7,217 bases of DNA from Microcaldota archaeon (GTDB lineage Archaea > Micrarchaeota > Micrarchaeia > Micrarchaeales > CABMGC01). A program made the translations under genes and the position numbers. The notes under the pieces were generated by a model. The model was not told the DNA's origin, ran no database searches, and saw only the letters and a list, made by a program, of their open reading frames with translations. The stretch spans positions 1 through 7,217 of the forward strand of contig JAJYVC010000053.1 in the NCBI GenBank assembly GCA_021792235.1, given 5' to 3'. Positions 1 through 6,161 of the stretch are shown one piece after another. Numbering within the stretch: position 1 is the first letter of the stretch; every line of letters begins with the position of its first letter.

Positions 1-155
1 TACCTGCCGCGTATTCGGCTACATGCTTCTACTACCTTGCAGTGAAGTACAATGATACGACATACTGCAGCTACATAGAAAACACTACGCTGAACACGGC
101 ATGCGTAGGCGACATAGAGGGACTGTACCCTACCACGACCAACACGAGTGGTTGA
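1..155 (+). CDS. C-terminal end of a Cys-repeat, probably exported protein (5' partial)
   Basis: An open frame enters from the left edge (first whole codon at position 3) and ends at TGA 153-155, giving 50 visible residues. They include TCFYYLAVKYNDTTYC, then a second Cys spacing ending in TACVGDI, and finish with a Thr/Asn/Ser-rich tail (TTTNTSG). The pattern Cys, aromatic residues, Leu-Ala, a short Asp-containing stretch, then Cys resembles the tandem Cys-containing repeats seen in hypothetical DPANN archaeal proteins. This is recognised from memory and not from a search. Asn-x-Ser/Thr sequons (NDT, NTT, NTS) and paired Cys suggest an extracytoplasmic protein. The stop codon is immediately followed by the ATG of the DHH gene, so the two are probably co-transcribed and translationally coupled. 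No function can be assigned. Confidence 0.6.
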   Translation, partial: PAAYSATCFYYLAVKYNDTTYCSYIENTTLNTACVGDIEGLYPTTTNTSG

Positions 156-1550
156 ATGCTCGGCATAGTATCATGCACAAAACACGGAATATCCAAGGAC
201 AGACGATACTTCGTGATGCGCATGGAAGGAGAGGCAGGCACCGATTTTATCGAGGTACGGGCCGAGTTCAAGGCAGGAGAGTTCGTGCAGTATGGGAGCG
301 CAGAAATCAAGGCAGAGGATAAACCAGGAGTTACAGTGCAAGAGGCAATTGATCGCGCAGAAGGCCTTGCTAGGCAGTATGTGAAGGGTGATGCATACAG
401 GACTGGGAACGATGAAGTGGATGCGCTGACAGGAAAGATGTGGAACAGGTTGCAGGATGCGGCACGCCTGCTCGTGCGGAAGCTGGAACTGTCCGCACCG
501 ATAATAGTCAGGTTCCACAACGATGCTGATGGATCCGGAGGGGCATACTCACTGTACCTGTCCGTGAAGGATTTTGCTTCGGGAAACTCCCTGAAGCCCA
601 ACCTGGTATGGCTGATGCAGAGGGGAGTCTCGTACACTGCCACGGACTCTGAGAATGACGCCTTGATAGCCAATGGCTACAGCTGCATAGACAAGCCACT
701 TCTTATGCTCATAGATTTCGGCACTAACCTGGAGAGCAATCCAGGTCTCAAGGGCGCCAGGGACAGGTTTGACATCATTTGGCTTGACCACCACCCCCTG
801 GTGAAGGGATTTGCAGGGGAAGCATTGGAGCACTATATCAATACTTGGCAGTTCGGCGGCGACTCCAACTACACCGCAGGCCTGCTCACCTCTGCCCTAT
901 GCAAGGGCTTCTCTCACGCCGACACGTCAGAGTTCGAGGGGGCATCGCTCATAGGGGACTACAGCAAATATGCAACAGCAAAGGGCCAGGACATGTCAGC
1001 ACTGCTGGATTTCATAACAAGCGACCTGCAGGCGATATACGGACCGGGCAAGTCAAACATAACGCCGCAGGAGATAGAATCGATAATAGGCGATAAGGAC
1101 AGGTCGACGGAGCTGCTTGAATACGCCAACATAAAGCTGGAGGAGGCCATAGACAGGGGACTGAAGTCGATAAAGAGGTACTCGGCGGGAAGCGGCTGCA
1201 TAGCGCTTCTCGATTTCGAGAATGCTAGGTCAGAGGATTCAAAATATCCGCTTCCAGGCCGCTTTGCCTCGAAGCTGCTGGACCGCCTTGGAGAATCCGG
1301 CATGAAGAATGCAGTACTGGTTGTCAGGGTTGGATCCTACCTCCTAATGAGGGCAGACAGGGAACTGTGCAGGAGGGTCAGCCTGCTGGAAGTGATAGAG
1401 GAGATGAAGAGCCGCTATCCAGACGAGATATCAGGAGGCGGTGGACACAGGTGCGCAGGAAGCATAAAGCTCTGGAACAAGGATGCTGGCAAGGAGATGG
1501 CAAACAGGCTCATAGGAGTCATAAAACCAAGGCTGGAGGCGTTGGAATAG
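156..1550 (+). CDS. DHH/DHHA1-family phosphoesterase, archaeal RecJ-like nuclease
   Basis: This 464-residue protein has all the marks of a metal-dependent DHH phosphoesterase, a family that hydrolyses phosphodiester bonds in single-stranded nucleic acids or small nucleotides. Motif I is HNDADG (121-126), motif II is the Asp of LIDFG (187), motif III is DHH (211-213), motif IV is the Asp of LIGDYSKY (268), and the C-terminal DHHA1 substrate-binding motif is GGGGHRCAG (427-435). All expected metal ligands are present, so it should be active. The length matches archaeal RecJ-like proteins, the group that includes the GINS-associated nuclease. Residues 1-100 are unassigned. The start at 156 abuts the upstream TGA and has only a weak Shine-Dalgarno-like stretch; Met21 (216) or Val20 (213) are alternative starts. 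The specific role (replication or repair exonuclease, RNA turnover, or oligonucleotide/pAp phosphatase) cannot be decided from sequence alone. Confidence 0.9.
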   Translation: MLGIVSCTKHGISKDRRYFVMRMEGEAGTDFIEVRAEFKAGEFVQYGSAEIKAEDKPGVTVQEAIDRAEGLARQYVKGDAYRTGNDEVDALTGKMWNRLQDAARLLVRKLELSAPIIVRFHNDADGSGGAYSLYLSVKDFASGNSLKPNLVWLMQRGVSYTATDSENDALIANGYSCIDKPLLMLIDFGTNLESNPGLKGARDRFDIIWLDHHPLVKGFAGEALEHYINTWQFGGDSNYTAGLLTSALCKGFSHADTSEFEGASLIGDYSKYATAKGQDMSALLDFITSDLQAIYGPGKSNITPQEIESIIGDKDRSTELLEYANIKLEEAIDRGLKSIKRYSAGSGCIALLDFENARSEDSKYPLPGRFASKLLDRLGESGMKNAVLVVRVGSYLLMRADRELCRRVSLLEVIEEMKSRYPDEISGGGGHRCAGSIKLWNKDAGKEMANRLIGVIKPRLEALE

Positions 1551-1574
1551 GCATTCTGCAATTGATATTGGTAG

Positions 1575-2273
1575 CTAGACGCCGTGGAACCAGAATCCCT
1601 TGTCCTTCTCTTTCTTACCCTTCCCCATTATCCTGTCCTTCAGCGTCAGCTTCTTGGGCTGCTCAGCGAAGTTGCGCTTAGTGCCCATACCTAACAGTTC
1701 AGGGTGCTGGTCAATATACGAGTCCTGGAACTTGAGGAACTTGGTGTACTTTGCCTGGGCAACCTCCTTCTGCTTCCTGTCCCATTCAGGCTTCATCTGC
1801 TTCCATTGCTCCCTTGAATAGCCATACGGCGCGTGTTCCCTTATAGATGCAGGCTCAAACTGGTACTTGTATATCTCCTCGAAATAATCGACATCCCTTT
1901 CGGCTATGCTGCCCGGGTTTACGCCGACGCCTTCCTTTGAAAGGAACTCTATGAGCTGCTGCCTGCTTATCTTGTCCTTCCTGTTCATGGACTCAGGAGG
2001 ATTGTATGTGATTATTATCCTGCTCCTTATGAACTCCACCTTTGCCTTGAGCACAGAGTCTAGTAGAAGGAGCCGGTATTGTAATCTTGCGCTGTGCTCT
2101 ATGTCCTTGAGATCGGATGGATTAAGGCCAGAGAAGGTTACCTCCTTTATAATCTTGTACGGAACCCTGTACTTCTTGCCATTGTACTCGACCATGTCGT
2201 CGTATTCGGCTTCATCAGTATTAAGGTCCTTCAGGAAACCGTTCTCCTGTGGAGCGCTTTCGCGTCTATCCAT
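1575..2273 (-). CDS. Unknown protein in operon with the Tes-type radical SAM gene
   Basis: This 232-residue soluble, charged protein is not recognised as a named family. Its ATG lies 24 bp after the stop of the radical SAM gene on the same strand with no promoter between them, so it is probably the second gene of that operon. The first 30 residues are acidic. Residues 31-120 look like a small alpha/beta fold: YNGKKYRVPYKIIKEV, a helix around 54-75, a strand pair (KAKVEF, then RIIITYNPP at 85-93), a Lys/Arg-rich turn, and a helix ending LIEFLSKEGV (107-116). That order loosely recalls a ferredoxin-like, heavy-metal-associated-type domain, but there are no cysteines anywhere in the protein, so it should not bind metal through a CxxC. 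Residues 125-195 are aromatic, rich in Tyr, Gln and Trp (GYSREQWKQM and following). The C-terminus is strongly basic (KGKKEKDKG) and ends FWFHGV. A helper or substrate-handling role for the neighbouring enzyme is inference from position only. Confidence 0.85.
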   Translation of the reverse strand: MDRRESAPQENGFLKDLNTDEAEYDDMVEYNGKKYRVPYKIIKEVTFSGLNPSDLKDIEHSARLQYRLLLLDSVLKAKVEFIRSRIIITYNPPESMNRKDKISRQQLIEFLSKEGVGVNPGSIAERDVDYFEEIYKYQFEPASIREHAPYGYSREQWKQMKPEWDRKQKEVAQAKYTKFLKFQDSYIDQHPELLGMGTKRNFAEQPKKLTLKDRIMGKGKKEKDKGFWFHGV

Positions 2274-2297
2274 GCTTTATTACCCGATATGCTGCCT

Positions 2298-4232
2298 TTA
2301 GGCGCCGCAGCCGCAGTTTCCGCAGCCGCAGCCGCTTCCTTCGGCGTCTTCAGTCTTGCCGCAGGCGCATGCGTCATCCTCTTTGTGCTCCTTTGCAGGC
2401 GCTGCCACGACCTTTGGCTGCGAAGCGGAAAGAGAGGCTGTCCTTGCAGCGTATTTCCTTCCAGTAATTGCAGCCATGGCCTTAGCCTCTGCCCTGTTCA
2501 CCGGAAGCGAGAAGTAGTCTATCATCTTGCTGTACGTCTTTTGGTATGCCTCGGTAGACTCTATCTCCTTTATGTTCCTTACATATTTATCGGCCCCGTA
2601 GTTCCAGTCGTTATGCATGTTCTTCCATTCCTTTGAAGGTATGGCATACTGTCTCTGTATCTTGTCCCTGTACACCTCAGGGAAGACATTGAACGTGCAG
2701 AATGGAAGCACCCTGCCATCAGGCATGGCGTAGTGAATGTCGCACTTCTCCACCCTCTTTATATCGTATGTGTACTCGTCCTGGAAGTGCATCATTCCCA
2801 AAAAGAGCGACCTTAGCTGGAACTTGCCCATTGTGGCGAAGTCGTGCTTGAACACCACAGACATGAGAAGCTTGGAGAAGTTCACTGACTTCGGCTGCTT
2901 CTCTGAATCTATGTACCTCTTTATGCCAGCCACGGCCTTGAGTGCTATATACTTTCTCTGCAGCTTCGACTTGCCGTCCATCTCGTTCACTGCATTCTGG
3001 AGATGCTCTAGCAATCCTGTCGCATCAACGAACCTTGTGAGAGGCACTATCTTGCCGTCAGGATCCTGGAATATGTATGCTCCGGCTCCACATGCGAAGT
3101 GTATTGAAAGGTCGTACTTGTACTCCCCTGTCAATGCCTCTATGAACCTGTTTATTCCTCCCACATAAGGCACCGAGAACCAGTCCTCCTTTGTTATTAC
3201 ACCATCTGTCTGCTCCTCTATGAGCTTGATTGCGCCGGGTATTGATATCCTCTGCTTCTCCCTTAGCCTGGACGGCATCCTTCCCACCAGTGAAACCGGC
3301 TGGAAGTTTACTGCGCGTATTATGTCGCTGTTGTTTAGAGCGAAGTTGATTATGTTGCCTAGCTCGTGGTCGTTTATTGTTCTTATCACTGTAGGCACTA
3401 GCACTATTCCAAGGTTGGCCTTCCTGCATGCATCAAGCGTGGCAGGAACTTCCCAGTGGTTCTTAGGATTTGCCCTCTTTGAGACACCGTCGTAGCTCAT
3501 GTAGAGGCAGCTCACTCCGGAATGCCTAAGCTTCATGGCGAGTTCAGGGTTTGCGCCTATGTTTATTCCTGTGGTATTTAGCTGTATCTGGTCAAATCCT
3601 GCCTTCTTGGCCATCTGCACTATGTCGACAAGGTCTTCCCTCATGGTTGGCTCTCCACCAGTTATCTGCAGCGCGTTGGCAGGTATGGGCTTTTGTCCCC
3701 TGAGTACACCGAATATCCTGTCTATCTCATCCTTCGTAGGCTCGTATATTGCCTCTCCCTCCTTTGCGTAGAAGAAACAGTACCAGCAGCTGAGATGGCA
3801 CCTGTTCGTTATGACCACGTTTGCAAGGCCGGTGTGTGACTTGTGCCTTTCGCATATTCCGCAGTCGAACGGGCAGTTCTCCCCTTTGTTGACGTAGTTC
3901 GGGTTGTCAAATCCCCTTCCGTAATAATTGTAATTCTTCATCTTTATGTACATGTCATAGTCTTCCCAGTACTTCTCCACTGTCATTCCGTGCTCCGGGC
4001 AGTTCTTCCTTATCATCACGTTCTCCCGGTCCTTGTATATTGTTCCATCGACTATGAGCTTGCATTCAGGACACACTGTCTTGGTCCTTTCCAGTACAGG
4101 CATATGTTCCATTTCTTCGGTAGTCCTGTGATATGGGGCAAGTATGGGATTGCTTGAGTAATCCTCCATCCTTACCTCTGTCTTCACTGCCGATATTGCA
4201 CTCTTGTTTTCATTTGCCACACAACACACCAT
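2298..4232 (-). CDS. tes: Tetraether lipid synthase-type radical SAM enzyme with Cys-rich tail
   Basis: This 644-residue protein has the layout of the MJ0619/Tes family, which couples the phytanyl tails of archaeol lipids into membrane-spanning tetraethers. An N-terminal rubredoxin-like site (CPEC 54-57, NCPEHG 77-82) is followed by a Cys cluster (CPFDCGIC, 120-127). Next come the radical SAM motif CHLSCWYC (C145, C149, C152) and the SAM-binding TGGEP (191-195). Further family-type cysteines are at 381 (FACGAG), 497 (EKCDIHY) and 512 (PFCTFN). Known Tes carries several Fe-S clusters plus a mononuclear iron; exact ligand assignment here is inference. Residues 621-644 add a tail with six Cys (622, 624, 635, 637, 640, 642), which I do not regard as a usual part of the family. 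The ATG at 4232 lies about 15 nt beyond the TSS implied by a TATA box. Met22 (4169) has a better ribosome site and is an alternative start. A related lipid-modifying radical SAM enzyme, such as a GMGT-bridge synthase, is the main alternative function. Confidence 0.85.
   Translation of the reverse strand: MVCCVANENKSAISAVKTEVRMEDYSSNPILAPYHRTTEEMEHMPVLERTKTVCPECKLIVDGTIYKDRENVMIRKNCPEHGMTVEKYWEDYDMYIKMKNYNYYGRGFDNPNYVNKGENCPFDCGICERHKSHTGLANVVITNRCHLSCWYCFFYAKEGEAIYEPTKDEIDRIFGVLRGQKPIPANALQITGGEPTMREDLVDIVQMAKKAGFDQIQLNTTGINIGANPELAMKLRHSGVSCLYMSYDGVSKRANPKNHWEVPATLDACRKANLGIVLVPTVIRTINDHELGNIINFALNNSDIIRAVNFQPVSLVGRMPSRLREKQRISIPGAIKLIEEQTDGVITKEDWFSVPYVGGINRFIEALTGEYKYDLSIHFACGAGAYIFQDPDGKIVPLTRFVDATGLLEHLQNAVNEMDGKSKLQRKYIALKAVAGIKRYIDSEKQPKSVNFSKLLMSVVFKHDFATMGKFQLRSLFLGMMHFQDEYTYDIKRVEKCDIHYAMPDGRVLPFCTFNVFPEVYRDKIQRQYAIPSKEWKNMHNDWNYGADKYVRNIKEIESTEAYQKTYSKMIDYFSLPVNRAEAKAMAAITGRKYAARTASLSASQPKVVAAPAKEHKEDDACACGKTEDAEGSGCGCGNCGCGA
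2305..2331. repeat. CCGCAG hexamer repeat encoding the Gly-Cys tail
   Basis: Four copies of CCGCAG (2305, 2311, 2320, 2326) lie inside the 3' end of the radical SAM gene. A TTT triplet separates copies two and three. On the coding strand they read as alternating Gly and Cys codons. The repeat explains the low-complexity Gly/Cys tail, which may have grown by slippage. Confidence 0.8.
4174..4179 (-). promoter_or_regulatory. Shine-Dalgarno-like AGAGGT before internal Met22 of the Tes-type gene
   Basis: On the minus strand AGAGGT ends four bases before the ATG at 4169 (codon 22). The upstream ATG at 4232 has no comparable site. This raises the possibility that translation starts at 4169, giving a 623-residue protein that keeps every cluster-binding Cys and loses only a 21-residue segment that includes a CC pair. 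Confidence 0.35.
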
Positions 4233-4268
4233 TAAGCATGATTCTATAACTCTGTTTTAAAACGCAGA

Positions 4269-4276
4269 TATTTAAA
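4269..4276 (-). promoter_or_regulatory. TATA box of the Tes-type operon
   Basis: The minus strand reads TTTAAATA, preceded by a purine-rich stretch (AAGAAGC) that could serve as the BRE. Transcription about 25-27 bp downstream would start near 4246-4248, leaving a leader of about 15 nt before the ATG at 4232, or about 78 nt if Met22 is the start. It is the only clear promoter before the two-gene block and presumably drives both genes. Confidence 0.6.
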
Positions 4277-4355
4277 GCTTCTTAAAAGCCTTTTTATTAT
4301 GATAAAATATAGCCATTTGACGTAATCTTATAGAGGAGTGCTTAATTTTGCATTA

Positions 4356-4365
4356 GTCATATGAC
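4356..4365. repeat. Perfect palindrome GTCATATGAC
   Basis: A perfect 10-bp palindrome with two-fold symmetry, the form bound by dimeric regulators. It lies about 85 bp upstream of the Tes-type TATA box and 50 bp downstream of the opposing TATA-like stretch. Both distances allow a regulatory role but do not show one; a 10-bp palindrome can occur by chance. Confidence 0.35.
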
Positions 4366-4407
4366 GAATTATGCTAAAGTTAGACTTCCGACTGGGGACA
4401 TTTTTAG

Positions 4408-4468
4408 TAGTGCGTTGGCAAAAACCAGATCTCATGCCCGCGCACTATACCGGATCATTCCAAGATCC
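4408..4468. repeat. Two consecutive inverted repeats (possible RNA hairpins)
   Basis: TAGTGCG (4408-4414) pairs perfectly with CGCACTA (4441-4447). The stem continues with a T-G wobble, one mismatch and GGC/GCC (4417-4419 with 4436-4438), around a 16-base loop. A second stem follows, GGATC (4452-4456) with GATCC (4464-4468), around a 7-base loop. Neither is followed by a long T run on either strand, so they do not look like standard terminators. They may belong to a structured RNA or to the 3' end of the ankyrin transcript. Confidence 0.4.
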
Positions 4469-4538
4469 TCAAATTATATTATGAAATAAATAGTATATAC
4501 GGCTTTCCCGATACCACGACATATGGCAATATGCAGGC

Positions 4539-5075
4539 TCAGCCACCTGGTGAAGCGCCGTGGAGTTCTATGCTGCGCCTTAGCACCTTGAGCGCTTCCT
4601 TGCCCCTCCCCAACGGCTGAATTGCATCCTTTATCCTCTTGGCCAGAAGATCGGCCATCTCTAGATTACCCCAGGTCTTTGCATGACCTATCAGGTCTGC
4701 AGCTTGCCTGTCCCTTACAGTCATGTCGGCTCCGTTGTCCAGCAGCAGGACGGCCATGCCAAGGTTGTTGCGCCATACTGCATATACCAACGCGTTGTTG
4801 CCCTTGCCGTCCTTCGCATTTACCTCTGCCCCAAGGTCTATTAGCAGTTTTGCTATCTCGATCCTAGAGTTCCTTGCGGCATACATCAAAGGAGTCCATC
4901 CCAGTGCATTAGAGTAATTGACGTCGGCACCCTTTGCGAGGAGCTCGATTATAGGATCAATTCTATCGCACTGGCGTATCTCATATATCAGCTGGTCGCT
5001 AAGCGACTTGACCGGCTCTGCGGATTTTTCAGCCCTGCCAGGTTCACTAGATTTAGAAGCGTTGGCCTTGTGCAT
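4539..5075 (-). CDS. Small ankyrin-repeat protein
   Basis: A 178-residue protein built almost wholly of ankyrin repeats, which form a helical stack used for protein-protein binding. A low-complexity, charged N-terminus (1-23) is followed by a degenerate first repeat (about 28-57, ending LLAKGADVNYSNALG) and two clear repeats. The second (about 59-91) reads GWTPLMYAARNSRIEIAKLL then GAEVNAKDGKG; the third (about 93-124) includes ALVYAVWRNN and DNGADMTVRDRQ. A capping repeat (126-150) contains GNLEMADLLAKRI. The last 28 residues are basic and probably flexible. There is no signal peptide or membrane segment, so it should act in the cytoplasm. The ATG at 5075 lies about 25 bp from a TATA box, so the mRNA is probably leaderless. 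It is transcribed on its own between nop5 and the Tes-type operon. The binding partner cannot be predicted. Confidence 0.9.
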   Translation of the reverse strand: MHKANASKSSEPGRAEKSAEPVKSLSDQLIYEIRQCDRIDPIIELLAKGADVNYSNALGWTPLMYAARNSRIEIAKLLIDLGAEVNAKDGKGNNALVYAVWRNNLGMAVLLLDNGADMTVRDRQAADLIGHAKTWGNLEMADLLAKRIKDAIQPLGRGKEALKVLRRSIELHGASPGG

Positions 5076-5095
5076 GCAGTCTTCATTTATCTGGC

Positions 5096-5103
5096 ATATT
5101 TAT
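5096..5103 (-). promoter_or_regulatory. TATA box of the ankyrin gene (leaderless promoter)
   Basis: The minus strand reads ATAAATAT, centred about 25 bp before the A of the ATG at 5075 and preceded by an A-rich BRE-like AAACGA. This spacing puts the transcription start at the start codon itself, the usual arrangement of leaderless archaeal mRNAs. Confidence 0.65.
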
Positions 5104-5115
5104 TCGTTTGCTACG

Positions 5116-5120
5116 AAAAA
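5116..5120 (-). terminator. Possible T-run terminator after nop5
   Basis: The minus strand reads TTATTTTTCG just before the ankyrin promoter and about 95 bp after the nop5 stop. Archaeal RNA polymerase often stops at short T runs without a hairpin. A single T5 run is weak evidence. Confidence 0.25.
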
Positions 5121-5213
5121 TAAGTTCAAGACCTGAGTCTCCTTCAGCCTACATCAGCAATAGCGACCTGGGCAGTTTTAACCCTGGTTGCAAACATGGG
5201 CATCTTGGGGATG

Positions 5214-6125
5214 CTACTGCCGTCTCTGCCGCTTTCCGTGCCAGTTGCCGTCATGCCTAAAGTCTCCCCTGCCCTGCCTCTGCTGCCCTCTGCCGACATG
5301 CTGGTTGTTCTGTCGCCCGGGCTTTGGCGGCCTGTTCGACTGCCTCTTTATAGTCTCCTCAAGCTGTTCCTTCAGCTTGTCGGCTATGAAATTCTTCGAT
5401 ATGCCGTCTGCCCTTGCCGCTATGGCAAGCTTGGCGCCATATGCCCTTGCTATCCTGCCCCGGTCGAACCTGCCTGCGTTGCCAACCTGCTGCAGCTTGA
5501 ATATCGAGCCGTACTTCGGCGATTTTGAACCGAACTTGATGTGCTTGAACAGCGCCTTTTCTGCGCCTAGCAGCTGTATTGTGCCAGCGGGCATCAGGGC
5601 AAGCTTCTCGAGCGATCCTGCCCTTGCAAGCAGCTCTGCTGCGACCTTGTAGTCTATCAAGTAGGTTATGTTCGGCATGAGCTTCTTTGTAGATGCCTCT
5701 AGATACTTGTCCAGCTTGTCCTCAGTCTCGACTATGTGCAGCTCAAGCTGCGCAAGAGCCTTGAGCTGCTCGTATTCCTCGCCGCTGGGCTCCCTGCCTA
5801 TGCTTCTTGATGCCAGTGCAAGAACCTGGTCCGCTGCGCCTCCGAGCAGCTCAGTAACGGCCGGCCTGTCTGCGGACTTCTTGTCCATGCCGAACCTTTC
5901 GATGAACTTAGCGTAGCTTATAGGGTTCGAGAGCCTAAGTTCGGGGAAGAATATGCCGTACCACTCCTCAAGCTTCTCGTGCACAAGGTTCCTGGTCTTC
6001 TCCAGCTCGTTGTACGATGCTATCGCCTGTGCTATGGAGTGCTCCGTTCCTGCGTATGCGCTGCCAACGTTCAATTTCGCAAGGCTGAGCAGCCTATTCC
6101 TCTTCTCTTCAGGTGTCTCCTTCAC
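5214..6125 (-). CDS. nop5: Nop5 (Nop56/58-family) C/D sRNP protein lacking the fibrillarin-binding domain
   Basis: Nop5 is the scaffold of archaeal box C/D RNPs, which guide 2'-O-methylation of RNA. With the GTG at 6125 the protein has 303 residues. Residues 24-63 (AYAGTEHSIAQAI, then EKLEEWYGIFFPEL-type sequence) match the helix leading into the core. A coiled-coil segment (about 80-148) follows. The Nop domain comes next (about 149-241): MPNITYLIDYKVAAELLARAG, then GAEKALFKHIKFGSKSPKYG, the signature that contacts L7Ae and the kink-turn RNA, then GRIARAYGAKLAIAARADG. The tail (260-303) is rich in Arg, Gln and Gly (GRGQQRQGRGDFR). The roughly 100-plus-residue N-terminal domain that binds fibrillarin in usual Nop5 is missing, and no gene for fibrillarin is adjacent. 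The frame stays open to an ATG at 6176, but the added 17 residues come from promoter sequence, so GTG is preferred. A Nop5 paralogue or Prp31-like relative is the alternative identity. Confidence 0.88.
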   Translation of the reverse strand: MKETPEEKRNRLLSLAKLNVGSAYAGTEHSIAQAIASYNELEKTRNLVHEKLEEWYGIFFPELRLSNPISYAKFIERFGMDKKSADRPAVTELLGGAADQVLALASRSIGREPSGEEYEQLKALAQLELHIVETEDKLDKYLEASTKKLMPNITYLIDYKVAAELLARAGSLEKLALMPAGTIQLLGAEKALFKHIKFGSKSPKYGSIFKLQQVGNAGRFDRGRIARAYGAKLAIAARADGISKNFIADKLKEQLEETIKRQSNRPPKPGRQNNQHVGRGQQRQGRGDFRHDGNWHGKRQRRQ

Positions 6126-6145
6126 TGAACCACATTTCCTTTTGC

Positions 6146-6157
6146 AATATATTATAA
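6146..6157 (-). promoter_or_regulatory. TATA box of nop5 (leaderless promoter, supports GTG start)
   Basis: The minus strand reads TTATAATATATT, centred about 26 bp upstream of the GTG at 6125, the same geometry as the ankyrin promoter. If it is the promoter, an mRNA could not include the ATG at 6176, and the apparent hydrophobic leader MLILILIIIY is an artefact of translating AT-rich DNA. Confidence 0.6.
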
Positions 6158-6161
6158 TGAG

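Larger units (their letters stand above)
4240..4538. other. AT-rich intergenic region with inverted repeats, no convincing gene
   Basis: These roughly 300 bp between the ankyrin gene and the Tes-type gene hold the TATA box at 4269-4276, a 10-bp palindrome at 4356-4365, an imperfect hairpin at 4408-4447 and a smaller one at 4452-4468. A second TATA-like stretch facing right (ATAAAATATA, 4302-4311) could start a plus-strand transcript near 4332. The only open frame of note is 42 codons (4361-4489), discussed as a rejected call. No tRNA, 5S or SRP-type signature was seen. Confidence 0.6.

Noticed and set aside
71..673. A 200-codon minus-strand frame opposite the DHH gene
   Set aside because: Ser-rich antisense shadow of a gene with intact catalytic motifs; no start signal or family resemblance.
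1551..1574. A bidirectional terminator between the convergent DHH and unknown genes
   Set aside because: The 24-bp gap has no T run or useful stem; the two transcripts probably overlap.
2094..2636. A 180-codon plus-strand frame across the junction of the radical SAM gene and its downstream neighbour
   Set aside because: It lies antisense to two well-supported genes, is low in complexity (Ala/Leu/Val runs) and has no recognisable domain or promoter.
4316..4336. TTGACG followed by TATAGA, resembling bacterial -35 and -10 boxes
   Set aside because: The spacing is far too short for a sigma-70 promoter and the window is archaeal.
4355..4450. A possible box C/D guide RNA, because ATGACGA at 4361 resembles a C box and a Nop5 gene is nearby
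   Set aside because: The C box has a mismatch, no CTGA D box follows at the right distance, and no C'/D' pair is visible.
4361..4489. A 42-codon plus-strand open frame starting MTNYAKVRLP in the intergenic gap
   Set aside because: No ribosome site at a normal distance (GAGGAG lies 22 bp away), and its Arg and Ile codons (AGA, CGC, CGG, ATT, ATC; no AGG or ATA) differ from all neighbouring genes. Probably a chance frame over the inverted repeats.
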